9,356 nt of DNA, from assembly GCA_028281205.1 (NCBI GenBank), contig JANQKJ010000243.1, forward strand, positions 1 through 9,356, read 5' to 3'. Numbering within the stretch: position 1 is the stretch's first letter; each line of letters begins with the position of its first letter. A program made the translations under genes and the position numbers. The notes below the pieces were generated by a model that worked only from the letters and a program-made list of their open reading frames with translations, was not told the origin of the DNA and ran no database searches. The DNA comes from Gammaproteobacteria bacterium. GTDB lineage: Bacteria > Pseudomonadota > Gammaproteobacteria > UBA4575. This document shows, piece by piece, positions 1-7,634 of the stretch.

Positions 1-312
1 CAATCTAGCCGCACGCTTGAAGTAACTAAGACGTATAAAGAAGTACAAGGTATTCCTGCTGCGCAACAAACATCATCGCCAGTAGAAGCGATAGGTGGGT
101 TTGTTGGTGGCATTGCAGAAGTCGCAGATGATGAGGCGATAAGAAATGTTGTTTCAGATCCGGTACCCGTAGCAACAGAATTATTCAAGCAGATTGCTAT
201 TCGTGATGAACGTTATGCGCAGTTAACAATTGAACAAAGTGTAGGTGAAGTGGATCAAGTGATCGAAGATATTACCGATCTTGCTGAAAATCAGCTTGCG
301 CAAGCCGCTTAA
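1..312 (+). CDS. C-terminal fragment of an unrecognised acidic protein (5' truncated by window)
   Basis: Frame 1 is open from the first base to a TAA at 310-312, giving 103 residues of a protein whose start lies outside the window. I do not recognise the family. The visible part has no Cys or Trp. It begins with a polar stretch (LEVTKTYKEVQ), then a Gly-rich short segment (IGGFVGGIAEVADDEA), then a long, probably alpha-helical acidic tail running from about VATELFKQIAIRDERY to DLAENQLAQAA. There is no obvious membrane segment or metal-binding motif in this part. Codon use looks like that of the neighbouring genes and the frame has no internal stop, so I believe it is a real gene end. Function cannot be assigned; the N-terminal part would be needed. 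It converges on the next gene with a 14-bp gap. Confidence 0.75.
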   Translation, partial: QSSRTLEVTKTYKEVQGIPAAQQTSSPVEAIGGFVGGIAEVADDEAIRNVVSDPVPVATELFKQIAIRDERYAQLTIEQSVGEVDQVIEDITDLAENQLAQAA

Positions 313-315
313 AGC

Positions 316-337
316 GTATCGGTAAGCTAACTGATAC
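316..337. terminator. Candidate bidirectional terminator hairpin at a convergent junction
   Basis: GTATCGGT (316-323) pairs with ACTGATAC (330-337), with one G-T wobble, around the 6-base loop AAGCTA. It lies 3 bases after the stop of the left-edge gene and covers the stop codon of the convergent DUF3429 gene (327-329). The stem is 8 bp, only moderately G+C rich, and has no real T-run on the plus strand; on the minus strand only CTTT follows nearby. It is therefore a plausible but weak intrinsic terminator, and could instead act as an RNA 3'-end stabiliser. Confidence 0.35.
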
Positions 338-779
338 TCGATGTGAGAAGTAATGAGCCTGTTGTTATAAGTGTCACAATTAGCCTGGTATTAAAGTAAC
401 TTTTAGAAATGAAAAGTTCGCGCTTTAATAAATAATCAACCAGCAGCAAATAAATAAAAGCGAAAATTAATATAGCGATAGCAACTTTTACATTTGCTAC
501 CAGCAATGAAATCCAAGCAATTGCGGCGATGATGTTGCTGATTATGAATAGCGGTTTTGGTGTCTGTGTGCGATAAAATAAGTATGTGCCTAAGTGCAGT
601 CCGGCAATAAACGACACAATAATTAAAGCAAACACGGCTGAAATATTACTCACCGAGCCTAATCCTTCCAGAGTATCGATACCAGAATAGAGCATCATGG
701 CGCATGCAATAAAGGGCAGTGCGCCGGCGTAGGTCACTAAAATATATAGATTATTTTTAGTAAGCATGCTGCATTCCAT
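327..779 (-). CDS. DUF3429-type small inner-membrane protein
   Basis: The 150-residue product is almost entirely hydrophobic, with about five predicted membrane helices (near residues 11-31, 47-69, 76-94, 97-116 and 130-149). The pattern YAGALPF near the N terminus, a helix containing SFIAGLHLG, and the C-terminal NTRLIVTLIT match my recollection of the DUF3429 family, whose biochemical role is unknown. The family's usual tryptophan in the GxHWG-like motif appears here as leucine (GLHLG). The ATG at 777-779 gives 150 residues, but a second ATG at 765-767 (residue 5) has TGGA about 8 bases upstream and may be the real start, giving 146 residues. It converges with the left-edge gene and is divergent from the 892 gene. 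Family assignment is from motif memory only. Confidence 0.7.
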   Translation of the reverse strand: MECSMLTKNNLYILVTYAGALPFIACAMMLYSGIDTLEGLGSVSNISAVFALIIVSFIAGLHLGTYLFYRTQTPKPLFIISNIIAAIAWISLLVANVKVAIAILIFAFIYLLLVDYLLKRELFISKSYFNTRLIVTLITTGSLLLTSSIS

Positions 780-839
780 GAGGTATGATTTGTATACTAA
801 TCTAGAATAGCCTCGCGTTCTACCTTGTAAGGTTAAAAT

Positions 840-867
840 TTAACAGTATTTTGCTGGCCTTAATAAT
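840..867 (+). promoter_or_regulatory. Candidate sigma70 promoter for the membrane-protein/zinc-ribbon pair
   Basis: TTAACA (840-845, 5 of 6 to the -35 consensus) and AATAAT (862-867, 5 of 6 to the -10 consensus) are separated by 16 bases. Transcription would start near 874, leaving a leader of only about 18 bases before the ATG at 892. The surrounding gap (780-891) is A+T rich and lies between divergent genes, where promoters for both are expected. The -35 overlaps a perfect 13-base inverted repeat, GTTAAA-A-TTTAAC (832-844). The call is by eye; A+T-rich gaps throw up such matches by chance. Confidence 0.35.
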
Positions 868-891
868 CACTCTGCATGTTATTCTTGCCTG

Positions 892-1164
892 ATGTTTTCT
901 CTTGCTACCACCATGTTTTATATGCTGTCAGCATATATTGCTTTTCTTATTGGCTCTTCAGATGAGCTGAGTGCTTATCTGCTTTTGCTAGTGCCAGTAG
1001 GATTCGTCTCCGGCTATATGCTGGATCGTCTCAATAGCGTGAGAAAGCTCTGGCTTGATGAGCGCATAAAAATTTATCAAACAATAATATTTCGCTATTT
1101 CTTTTTTCTATTAATTTCTGCAGTATTTTTTGCAGCCGGTTTAGTGTTTGCGTCAAAATTCTAA
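892..1164 (+). CDS. Hypothetical three-helix membrane protein
   Basis: The 90-residue product has three hydrophobic stretches, about residues 3-21, 24-43 and 66-88. A positively charged segment between the second and third (RLNSVRKLWLDERIK, about residues 46-60) should lie in the cytoplasm by the positive-inside rule, and the short loop SSDE between the first two should be outside. I do not recognise a family. No Shine-Dalgarno sequence is visible before the ATG at 892. The frame is closed upstream by a TAA at 841-843 and contains no other ATG, GTG or TTG before 892; in-frame ATGs at 913 and 922 also lack a ribosome site. It may be translated from a very short leader. Its stop overlaps the ribosome site of the next gene, so the two probably form one transcript. 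Confidence 0.65.
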   Translation: MFSLATTMFYMLSAYIAFLIGSSDELSAYLLLLVPVGFVSGYMLDRLNSVRKLWLDERIKIYQTIIFRYFFFLLISAVFFAAGLVFASKF

Positions 1165-1168
1165 AGGA
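1163..1168 (+). promoter_or_regulatory. Ribosome binding site that fixes the GTG start at 1176
   Basis: AAAGGA lies 7 bases before the GTG at 1176 and 4 bases before an adjacent in-frame GTG at 1173, so 1176 is the better-spaced start. The site overlaps the TAA stop (1162-1164) of the membrane-protein gene, which suggests translational coupling of the two small genes. Confidence 0.6.
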
Positions 1169-1175
1169 TAAAGTG

Positions 1176-1349
1176 GTGTCAAATATTGTGCCTTTTAAGA
1201 AAAAGCCAGTTAAAAAGCTAGGCTTATGTCAGCATGGACACCATAAATGGCAGGTAGTAAAAAATAGCCAGTTTGACACTAAGCTGGGTAAATTAGTCAC
1301 TGTGTACAAGTGCTCAAATTGCGACAAGCAGAAAGTAAAATCCCACTAA
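1176..1349 (+). CDS. Small basic zinc-ribbon-like protein, GTG start
   Basis: This 57-residue gene starts with GTG, so an ATG-only scan misses it. The product opens with a Lys-rich stretch (VPFKKKPVKKLG), then has LCQHGHHKW with Cys18, His20, His22 and His23, and ends with VTVYKCSNCDKQKVKSH carrying Cys46 and Cys49. A C-x-H pair, about 25 residues, then C-x2-C preceded by an aromatic residue is the usual layout of a small zinc ribbon, so I infer one bound zinc ion. The protein is strongly basic and could bind nucleic acid or the ribosome, but that is only inference from charge. It follows the membrane-protein gene by 11 bases with a shared stop/ribosome-site overlap. I vaguely recall similar short proteins in gammaproteobacteria but can give no name. 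Confidence 0.65.
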   Translation: MSNIVPFKKKPVKKLGLCQHGHHKWQVVKNSQFDTKLGKLVTVYKCSNCDKQKVKSH

Positions 1350-1463
1350 ATAATACTGATATTCCCAAAATTATTTTAATATAAACCTCTAACTATATGA
1401 TTTAAAAGTAGTTAATGGTTTATCGGGGTACTGTATTCTGGTTTGTCCAAGTTCCATCCATGC

Positions 1464-1493
1464 TTGCTAGTGTAAACACGACTGCATTATAAT
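1464..1493 (+). promoter_or_regulatory. Candidate sigma70 promoter of gltBD
   Basis: A perfect -10 hexamer TATAAT (1488-1493) lies 18 bases downstream of TTGCTA (1464-1469, 4 of 6 to the -35 consensus). Transcription would start near 1500, giving a leader of about 95 bases before the gltB ATG. It is the best promoter-like match in the gap between 1350 and 1594. I saw no sigma54 GG...GC element and no obvious regulator site. Confidence 0.5.
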
Positions 1494-1502
1494 TTCCGAC
1501 CC

Positions 1503-1522
1503 TTTCGGCTCATGTGCTGAAA
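1503..1522 (+). other. Short stem-loop at the start of the presumed gltB leader
   Basis: TTTCGGC (1503-1509) pairs with GCTGAAA (1516-1522), with one G-T wobble, around the loop TCATGT, giving a 7-bp stem. It would sit within a few bases of the 5' end of the gltB message if the promoter above is right. It has no T-run, so it is not a terminator. It could protect the 5' end from RNase attack or overlap an operator, or be chance. It does not resemble any glutamine-sensing RNA I know. Confidence 0.3.
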
Positions 1523-1594
1523 CGGCTAAGTAGCGATTTTATAAAGAAATTTAGCTCACCATGATTAAAATTTAAACATAAACGCGGAACCCAT

Positions 1595-4500
1595 ATGCAC
1601 AATACTTACCCGCCGGCTCAAGGCTTGTATGACCCAGATTATGAACACGATTCTTGTGGTGTTGGCTTTGTCGCAGATATCAAAGGACGCAAGTCACATG
1701 CGATTGTTGAGAATGGTTTAACCATACTTAAAAAATTAGTTCATCGGGGTGCCTGCGGTTGTGAAGAAAATACGGGTGACGGTGTGGGTTTGCTTTTACA
1801 AATGCCGCACAAATTTTTTTCACGCGTGTGTAGAGAAAGTGGTATTGATTTGCCAGAGTATGGTCACTATGGGGCAGGTTTAGTTTTTCTACCAAATGAT
1901 GCTGAACAATCAAAGCAATGCCAACAGATTATTGAAAAAATTATTAGCGATGAAGGTCAAAGCGTTTTAGGTTGGCGTGAAGTGCCAACTGATGATTCCT
2001 CACTAGGACCGACTGCGAAATTAGGTGAACCAACTTTTAAGCAAATTTTTATAGGCAGACAAACTAAAGATGCCGCTTCTTTTGAACGCAAATTATATGT
2101 CATCAGGAAACTAGCTGAGAATACTATTTGGAATTCTGACTTAACTGAAAGCCATCAGTTTTATGTTCCGTCTTTGTCGTACCGTACCTTCATATACAAA
2201 GGTATGTTGACGGTATCTCAGCTTGAATTGATGTATCCCGATATTTTGCAGCCTGATTTTGAGTCGGCGCTTGCTCTCGTGCATCAACGTTTCTCTACCA
2301 ACACATTTCCTGCCTGGCGACTAGCTCATCCGTTTCGTTACGTTGCGCATAACGGTGAAATTAATACCGTGCGTGGTAATGCTAACTGGATGCGTGCAAG
2401 AGAGTCATTGTGCAAATCAGAGTTGTTTGGTGATGATTTAAAGAAAATTTTCCCCGTATGTGTAGAAGGTGCTAGTGACTCGGCAACGTTCGACAATGTA
2501 ATGGAATTCTTGCACATGAGTGGAAGACCATTACCGCATGCTATTTTAATGATGATACCTGAAGCATGGAGCGGACATGAAACCATGTCACCTGAGCGTA
2601 AAGCGTTCTATGAATATCATGCCTCTATTATGGAGCCGTGGGATGGTCCTGCATCGGTTGCATTCACTGACGGTGAGGTTATTGGGGCAGTGCTTGATCG
2701 AAATGGTTTGCGTCCTTCACGTTACTATGTCACCAAAGATGACATGGTGGTGATGGCATCTGAAGTGGGTGTGCTGGATATCCCGCCTGAGAATGTACTT
2801 ATTAAAGATCGTTTGCATCCTGGGCGTATTTTCTTGGTTGATACCAAGCAAGGCCGCATCATTGATGACGAGGAATTAAAACACCAGTATGCAACTGAGC
2901 ATCCGTATGCAGACTGGTTAGCTAAACATTTAATTGCGGTTGAAAATCTACCTAACGCCAAACAAATTCACGGTACTGATAACGACACACTACTGCAACG
3001 TCAACAGGCGTTTGGTTACACCCATGAGGACTTGCGTGTATTGATGGCGCCCAAAGCTGCTAAAGGTGCAGAGCCGGTCGGATCTATGGGTTCAGATACC
3101 GCATTAGCAGTGCTATCAAATCGCTCACGTCTGCTTTATGACTACTTCAAACAACTGTTTGCCCAAGTTACTAATCCTCCTTTGGATGGTATACGGGAAG
3201 AACTTGTTACTCAGGTTGGAGTGACAATTGGTGCAGAAAAGAATTTACTAGAGCCTGAAGAACAAAGCTGTCGGCAAATTAAATTATCTTCACCTGTGTT
3301 GACTAACGAAGAGCTTGCACGCATTCGTGATGTTGACTTGCCTGGTTTAAAAACAGCAACTGTAGAAATTCTGTATCCGGTTGCAGAAGATGGTGACGGT
3401 TTAGATAAGGCATTAAGAACTGTATGTGAGCAAGTCGATGCAGCCATTGCTGCCGGAAACACAAATATTATTTTGTCTGACCGCGGTATTGATGAAAATA
3501 ACGCGGCTATTCCTGCTTTGCTTGCTACCGCGGGTGTTCACCATCACTTAATACGTAATGGTTCGCGTACCAAAGTAGGTTTAATACTTGAATCCGGTGA
3601 ACCACGCGAAGTGCATCATTTTGCAGTGTTGATTGGCTACGGTATAGGTGCTGTGAATCCTTATTTGGCATTTGAATCCCTTGGTGATCTTATTGGCAAG
3701 GGACATATTCCTCAAATGGAACACAGCAAAGCAGTTGCCAATTACATTAAAGGCATTAACAAAGCGCTAACAAAGATTATGGCTAAGATGGGAATCTCTA
3801 CGGTTCAGTCTTACCGTGGCGCGCAGATATTTGAAGCAATTGGATTGAATAAAGAATTCGTTGACAAATACTTCACCTGGACCGCTTCACGTATTGGTGG
3901 CATTGGTCTCGAAGAAGTTGCGGCAGAAGTTAGTGTGCGTCATCACAATGCATTTCCTGAACGTCCTTCTAAAGAACCGGATCTTGAGTGGGGTGGTGAA
4001 TATCAGTGGCGTCGTGATGGTGAGTACCATCTATTTAATCCTGAAACAGTCTTCAAACTTCAACATGCGACACGCTCAGGCCAGTATCGGATTTTTAAGG
4101 AATACACTAATCGCGTAGATAATCAAAATGAGCATCTAGCAACATTGCGCGGATTATTTGAATTCAGTGCGGATCGAAAGCCGGTACCATTAGAAGAAGT
4201 TGAACCGATTGAAAATATCATGAAGCGTTTTTCAACTGGCGCAATGTCATACGGTTCAATTAGTCAGGAAGCACATGAAACGTTAGCTATTGCCATGAAC
4301 CGCATAGGGGGTCGCTCGAATACGGGTGAAGGGGGCGAAGACCCAGATCGTTTCACACCTGATGAAAATGGTGATTTGCGTCGAAGTGCTATTAAGCAAG
4401 TGGCTTCAGGCCGCTTCGGTGTTACCAGTGAGTACTTGGTGAACGCAGATGACATCCAAATTAAAATGGCGCAAGGGGCCAAGCCGGGTGAAGGTGGGCA

Positions 4501-6148
4501 ACTTCCAGGAACCAAGGTCTACCCTTGGATAGCAAAAGTACGTCATTCGACTGCGGGTGTAGGTTTAATTTCTCCACCGCCACATCATGATATTTATTCA
4601 ATTGAAGATCTGGCACAACTAATTCATGACTTGAAGAATTCAAATCCTGAAGCCCGGATTCATGTGAAATTGGTGGCTGAAGTAGGCGTTGGTACAGTTG
4701 CAGCAGGTGTGGCCAAGGCACACTCTGATGTTGTGCTTATCTCTGGTTACGATGGTGGTACTGGTGCATCGCCAATGAATTCATTAAAGCACGCTGGCCT
4801 ACCGTGGGAACTTGGTGTTGCAGAAACCCAGCAAGTGTTAGTACAAAATGGGTTGCGTGACCGTATTGTTGTGCAAACGGATGGACAGCTCAAAACTGGT
4901 AGAGATGTAGTGATTGCTGCACTGCTAGGTGCTGAGGAATATGGTTTCTCAACAGCTCCTCTGGTAGTCATGGGTTGTATCATGATGCGTGTATGCCATT
5001 TGAATACCTGCCCAGTGGGTGTTGCCACACAGAATCCTGAGTTGCGTAAGAAATTTGCTGGTCAGCCAGAGTTTGTTGAAAACTTCTTTAAGTTTATTGC
5101 TGATGAAGTACGTGAGTACATGGCGCAACTAGGTTTTAGAACTATAGATGAAATGATAGGCCAGGTCGAAGCACTAAATATGCGCAAAGCAGTCGACCAT
5201 TGGAAAGCAAAAGGTCTGGATTACTCGACAATATTAATGAAGCCTATACCGCATGCTGGTACTGAACTGTATTGTATTAATAAGCAGGATCATGGGCTGG
5301 AGAAGTCATTGGATATGACTGCACTCGTGCCACAATGCAAGCCAGCGCTAGAAGAACAAAAGCCAGTTGATATTATACTGCCCGTGCAAAATACTAATCG
5401 CAGTGTTGGTACGATTTTAGGTTACAACATTACCAAACGCTATGGTGGTGAAGGGTTGCCTGAGGATACTATTCGTGCCCACTTTAATGGTTCCGCAGGA
5501 ATGAGTTTTGGTGCTTTCGTGCCTAAGGGTGTCACGATGACTTTGGAAGGTGACGCCAATGACTATCTTGGTAAAGGATTGTCGGGTGCAAAGATTATTG
5601 TGTTTCCATCTAAGCACTCAACATTTGTACCGGAGCAAAACATTATTGTTGGTAATGTATGTTTTTATGGTGCCACTTCTGGTGAAGCCTATATACGTGG
5701 TATTGCAGGCGAACGTTTCGCCGTGCGCAATAGTGGTGTTAATGCTGTAGTTGAAGGTGTCGGTGACCACTGTTGTGAATACATGACCGGTGGTCGTGTG
5801 GTTGTGATCGGTTCGACTGGAAGAAACTTTGCTGCAGGCATGTCGGGTGGTGTTGCTTATGTATTGGAAGACAAAGATAAATTCGACATCAGCTGCAATA
5901 AAGACATGGTGTTGCTTGAAGAGCTTAATGAAGAAGATGTCACAGTTGTAAAAGAGATGCTTACTAAGCACGTTGAGTATACTAAGAGTAGTGTGGCGCA
6001 GAAAATTCTTGCTGACTGGTCAAGTTATCAATCGCAGTTCATAAAAGTGATGCCAGAAGATTACAAGCGAGTGCTGCAGGCAATTAAACGTGCTAAAGCA
6101 GAAGGTACTTCGATTGATGAAGCAGTCATGGAGGCGGCTCATGGGTAA
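1595..6148 (+). CDS. gltB: Glutamate synthase (NADPH) large/alpha subunit
   Basis: With GltD it makes two glutamates from glutamine, 2-oxoglutarate and NADPH in the cytoplasm. The 1517-residue length is typical of the family. Cys21 in HDSCGVGF is the expected N-terminal nucleophile after removal of a 20-residue propeptide. Arg51 (HRG) and Asn253-Gly254 (AHNGE) sit where the class II amidotransferase glutamine-binding and oxyanion-hole residues belong, and HQRFSTNT starts at 230. A central domain follows, then the FMN synthase domain from about 870 (KRFSTGAMSYGS) through GGTGASPM. Cys1128, Cys1134 and Cys1139 (C-x5-C-x4-C) are the 3Fe-4S ligands. From about 1299 the Gly-rich beta-helix domain runs towards the C terminus. 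All key residues are present. The ATG at 1595 has a weak GGA 6 bases upstream, but puts the nucleophile in the right place. It overlaps gltD by 8 bp. Confidence 0.98.
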   Translation: MHNTYPPAQGLYDPDYEHDSCGVGFVADIKGRKSHAIVENGLTILKKLVHRGACGCEENTGDGVGLLLQMPHKFFSRVCRESGIDLPEYGHYGAGLVFLPNDAEQSKQCQQIIEKIISDEGQSVLGWREVPTDDSSLGPTAKLGEPTFKQIFIGRQTKDAASFERKLYVIRKLAENTIWNSDLTESHQFYVPSLSYRTFIYKGMLTVSQLELMYPDILQPDFESALALVHQRFSTNTFPAWRLAHPFRYVAHNGEINTVRGNANWMRARESLCKSELFGDDLKKIFPVCVEGASDSATFDNVMEFLHMSGRPLPHAILMMIPEAWSGHETMSPERKAFYEYHASIMEPWDGPASVAFTDGEVIGAVLDRNGLRPSRYYVTKDDMVVMASEVGVLDIPPENVLIKDRLHPGRIFLVDTKQGRIIDDEELKHQYATEHPYADWLAKHLIAVENLPNAKQIHGTDNDTLLQRQQAFGYTHEDLRVLMAPKAAKGAEPVGSMGSDTALAVLSNRSRLLYDYFKQLFAQVTNPPLDGIREELVTQVGVTIGAEKNLLEPEEQSCRQIKLSSPVLTNEELARIRDVDLPGLKTATVEILYPVAEDGDGLDKALRTVCEQVDAAIAAGNTNIILSDRGIDENNAAIPALLATAGVHHHLIRNGSRTKVGLILESGEPREVHHFAVLIGYGIGAVNPYLAFESLGDLIGKGHIPQMEHSKAVANYIKGINKALTKIMAKMGISTVQSYRGAQIFEAIGLNKEFVDKYFTWTASRIGGIGLEEVAAEVSVRHHNAFPERPSKEPDLEWGGEYQWRRDGEYHLFNPETVFKLQHATRSGQYRIFKEYTNRVDNQNEHLATLRGLFEFSADRKPVPLEEVEPIENIMKRFSTGAMSYGSISQEAHETLAIAMNRIGGRSNTGEGGEDPDRFTPDENGDLRRSAIKQVASGRFGVTSEYLVNADDIQIKMAQGAKPGEGGQLPGTKVYPWIAKVRHSTAGVGLISPPPHHDIYSIEDLAQLIHDLKNSNPEARIHVKLVAEVGVGTVAAGVAKAHSDVVLISGYDGGTGASPMNSLKHAGLPWELGVAETQQVLVQNGLRDRIVVQTDGQLKTGRDVVIAALLGAEEYGFSTAPLVVMGCIMMRVCHLNTCPVGVATQNPELRKKFAGQPEFVENFFKFIADEVREYMAQLGFRTIDEMIGQVEALNMRKAVDHWKAKGLDYSTILMKPIPHAGTELYCINKQDHGLEKSLDMTALVPQCKPALEEQKPVDIILPVQNTNRSVGTILGYNITKRYGGEGLPEDTIRAHFNGSAGMSFGAFVPKGVTMTLEGDANDYLGKGLSGAKIIVFPSKHSTFVPEQNIIVGNVCFYGATSGEAYIRGIAGERFAVRNSGVNAVVEGVGDHCCEYMTGGRVVVIGSTGRNFAAGMSGGVAYVLEDKDKFDISCNKDMVLLEELNEEDVTVVKEMLTKHVEYTKSSVAQKILADWSSYQSQFIKVMPEDYKRVLQAIKRAKAEGTSIDEAVMEAAHG
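6130..6134 (+). promoter_or_regulatory. gltD ribosome binding site inside the gltB end
   Basis: GGAGG lies 6 bases before the ATG at 6141 and within the last codons of gltB. Strength and spacing choose 6141 as the gltD start over an in-frame ATG at 6090, and the 8-bp overlap with gltB implies coupled translation of the two subunits. Confidence 0.8.
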
Positions 6149-7622
6149 AGTAACAGGATTTTTAGAACTTAAAAGAAGCAAACAACCGTACCGTCCTGTT
6201 GAAGAACGGTTACATGATTGGAACCAGGTTATGGATTCATGGCCGTTGGATAAATTAAATGATCAGGCAGCACGTTGTATGGATTGTGGCATCCCTTTTT
6301 GCCACCAAGGTTGTCCATTAGGTAATTTGATTCCTGATTGGAACGATTTGGTTTATCGAGATCAATGGCAGGATGCTATTCAGCGCTTGCATGCAACCAA
6401 TAATTTCCCGGAGTTCACCGGTACTTTGTGTCCGGCGCCTTGCGAAGGTTCCTGTGTACTTGGTATTAACGATGATCCTGTGAACATTAAAGCTGTGGAA
6501 CTTTCAATTATTGATAAAGCCTGGCAAGAAGGTTGGATTGAGCCACAAATCCCAGTTGTTAAGACAGGCAAAAAGGTTGCCGTCGTGGGTTCAGGGCCTG
6601 CCGGCTTAGCTGCTTCACAACAATTAGCACGTGCTGGACATGAGGTTACCTTATTTGAACGTGATGATCGTATCGGTGGCTTAATGCGCTATGGTATTCC
6701 AGAGTTTAAAATGGAAAAGAAAGTACTTGATCGTCGCTTACAACAAATGCAAGCAGAAGGGGTGACGTTTAAAACTAATGCGCATGTAGGTTTTGATATC
6801 TCGGTTGATGAGCTGAAAAAAGATTTCGATGCCATTTTGTTAACTGGCGGTTCCTGTGATCGCCGCGATCTACCTATTGAGGGGCGCGAACTTAAAGGTA
6901 TTTACCAGGCAATGGAATATTTGCCTATGCAGAATCGTGTTTGTGAAGGTGACACAAAGCCGGATAACTTTATTGATGCTAAAGACAAGCATGTAGTTAT
7001 TATTGGTGGTGGTGACACTGGTGCTGATTGTCTAGGAACGGCAAATCGACAAGGTGCCAAGTCTGTCCATCAATTAGAAATTATGCCTAAACCACCTCAA
7101 GCGCGTGCGGAAGATAACCCTTGGCCAGAGTGGCCACGCATTTATCGTATAGCATCTGCTCATGAAGAAGGTGTTGAACGCTTGTATTCAGTTTCTACCA
7201 AAAGATTTGTGGGTGACGACGCAGGAAATGTAAAAAGCCTTGAGCTGGTACGCATGCAAATGGTTAATGTTGATGGTCGCGCAACAGTTGATGGAGGGCG
7301 CCTACAACTTGAAGAAGTGCCTGACAGTCATGAATCTATTCCTGCTGATTTGGTATTTTTAGCCATGGGATTTGTCGGACCGGAAAAACCCGGCATGATT
7401 GAACAGTTGGGTTTGGAACTGGATGAGCGTGGTAATGTAATCGCGGATCGCAATTGGATGACGAATGTCGATGGTGTGTTTGTTGCCGGTGACATGCAAC
7501 GTGGTCAAAGTCTTATTGTATGGGCGATTGCTGAAGGGCGTTCTGCGGCAAGAGGTGTAGACGAATACCTTATGGGTGAGAGTGATTTGCCTGCACCAGT
7601 TAAACCAATCAGATTTAATTAA
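6141..7622 (+). CDS. gltD: Glutamate synthase (NADPH) small/beta subunit
   Basis: GltD is the NADPH-oxidising FAD subunit that feeds electrons to GltB. The 493-residue product starts MGKVTGFLELKR, the usual family N terminus. Two cysteine groups supply the 4Fe-4S clusters: Cys46, Cys49, Cys54 and Cys58 (CMDCGIPFCHQGC), and Cys97, Cys101 and Cys105 (CPAPCEGSC). Two Rossmann motifs follow: GSGPAG at 150-155 for FAD and GGGDTG at 289-294 for NADPH. GVFVAGD near 445-451 is the C-terminal FAD-contact motif, followed by the expected WAIAEGRSAA helix. The frame stays open upstream to an ATG at 6090, but those 17 extra residues (MLKQKVLRLMKQ...) lie wholly in the gltB end, resemble no family N terminus and lack a ribosome site. 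The length is slightly above the 472 residues I recall for E. coli. The next gene is on the opposite strand, so the operon ends here. Confidence 0.97.
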   Translation: MGKVTGFLELKRSKQPYRPVEERLHDWNQVMDSWPLDKLNDQAARCMDCGIPFCHQGCPLGNLIPDWNDLVYRDQWQDAIQRLHATNNFPEFTGTLCPAPCEGSCVLGINDDPVNIKAVELSIIDKAWQEGWIEPQIPVVKTGKKVAVVGSGPAGLAASQQLARAGHEVTLFERDDRIGGLMRYGIPEFKMEKKVLDRRLQQMQAEGVTFKTNAHVGFDISVDELKKDFDAILLTGGSCDRRDLPIEGRELKGIYQAMEYLPMQNRVCEGDTKPDNFIDAKDKHVVIIGGGDTGADCLGTANRQGAKSVHQLEIMPKPPQARAEDNPWPEWPRIYRIASAHEEGVERLYSVSTKRFVGDDAGNVKSLELVRMQMVNVDGRATVDGGRLQLEEVPDSHESIPADLVFLAMGFVGPEKPGMIEQLGLELDERGNVIADRNWMTNVDGVFVAGDMQRGQSLIVWAIAEGRSAARGVDEYLMGESDLPAPVKPIRFN

Positions 7623-7634
7623 TACTCCTTAGTA

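Noticed and set aside
822..833. ACCTT-GT-AAGGT palindrome in the divergent gap 780-891
   Set aside because: The arms are only 5 bp, there is no second copy, and it matches no operator I know, so I do not call it a regulator site.
1348..1376. AAATAAT...ATTATTT inverted repeat after the zinc-ribbon gene
   Set aside because: The 7-bp stem is all A-T with a 15-base loop; too unstable for a terminator and expected by chance in such A+T-rich sequence.
833..1575. Shared 11-mer TTAAAATTTAA at 833-843 and 1565-1575, both before genes
   Set aside because: It is a low-complexity A+T palindrome in A+T-rich gaps; two copies are not evidence for a regulator site.
5618..5971. 117-codon open frame antisense to the gltB 3' part
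   Set aside because: It is a shadow of the gltB codon pattern, has no plausible family features and no ribosome site. The other short frames inside gltB, gltD and yhiN were rejected for the same reason.
6090..6140. Upstream in-frame extension of gltD
   Set aside because: The 17 added residues lie within the gltB end, have no ribosome site, and do not resemble the family N terminus; GGAGG supports 6141.
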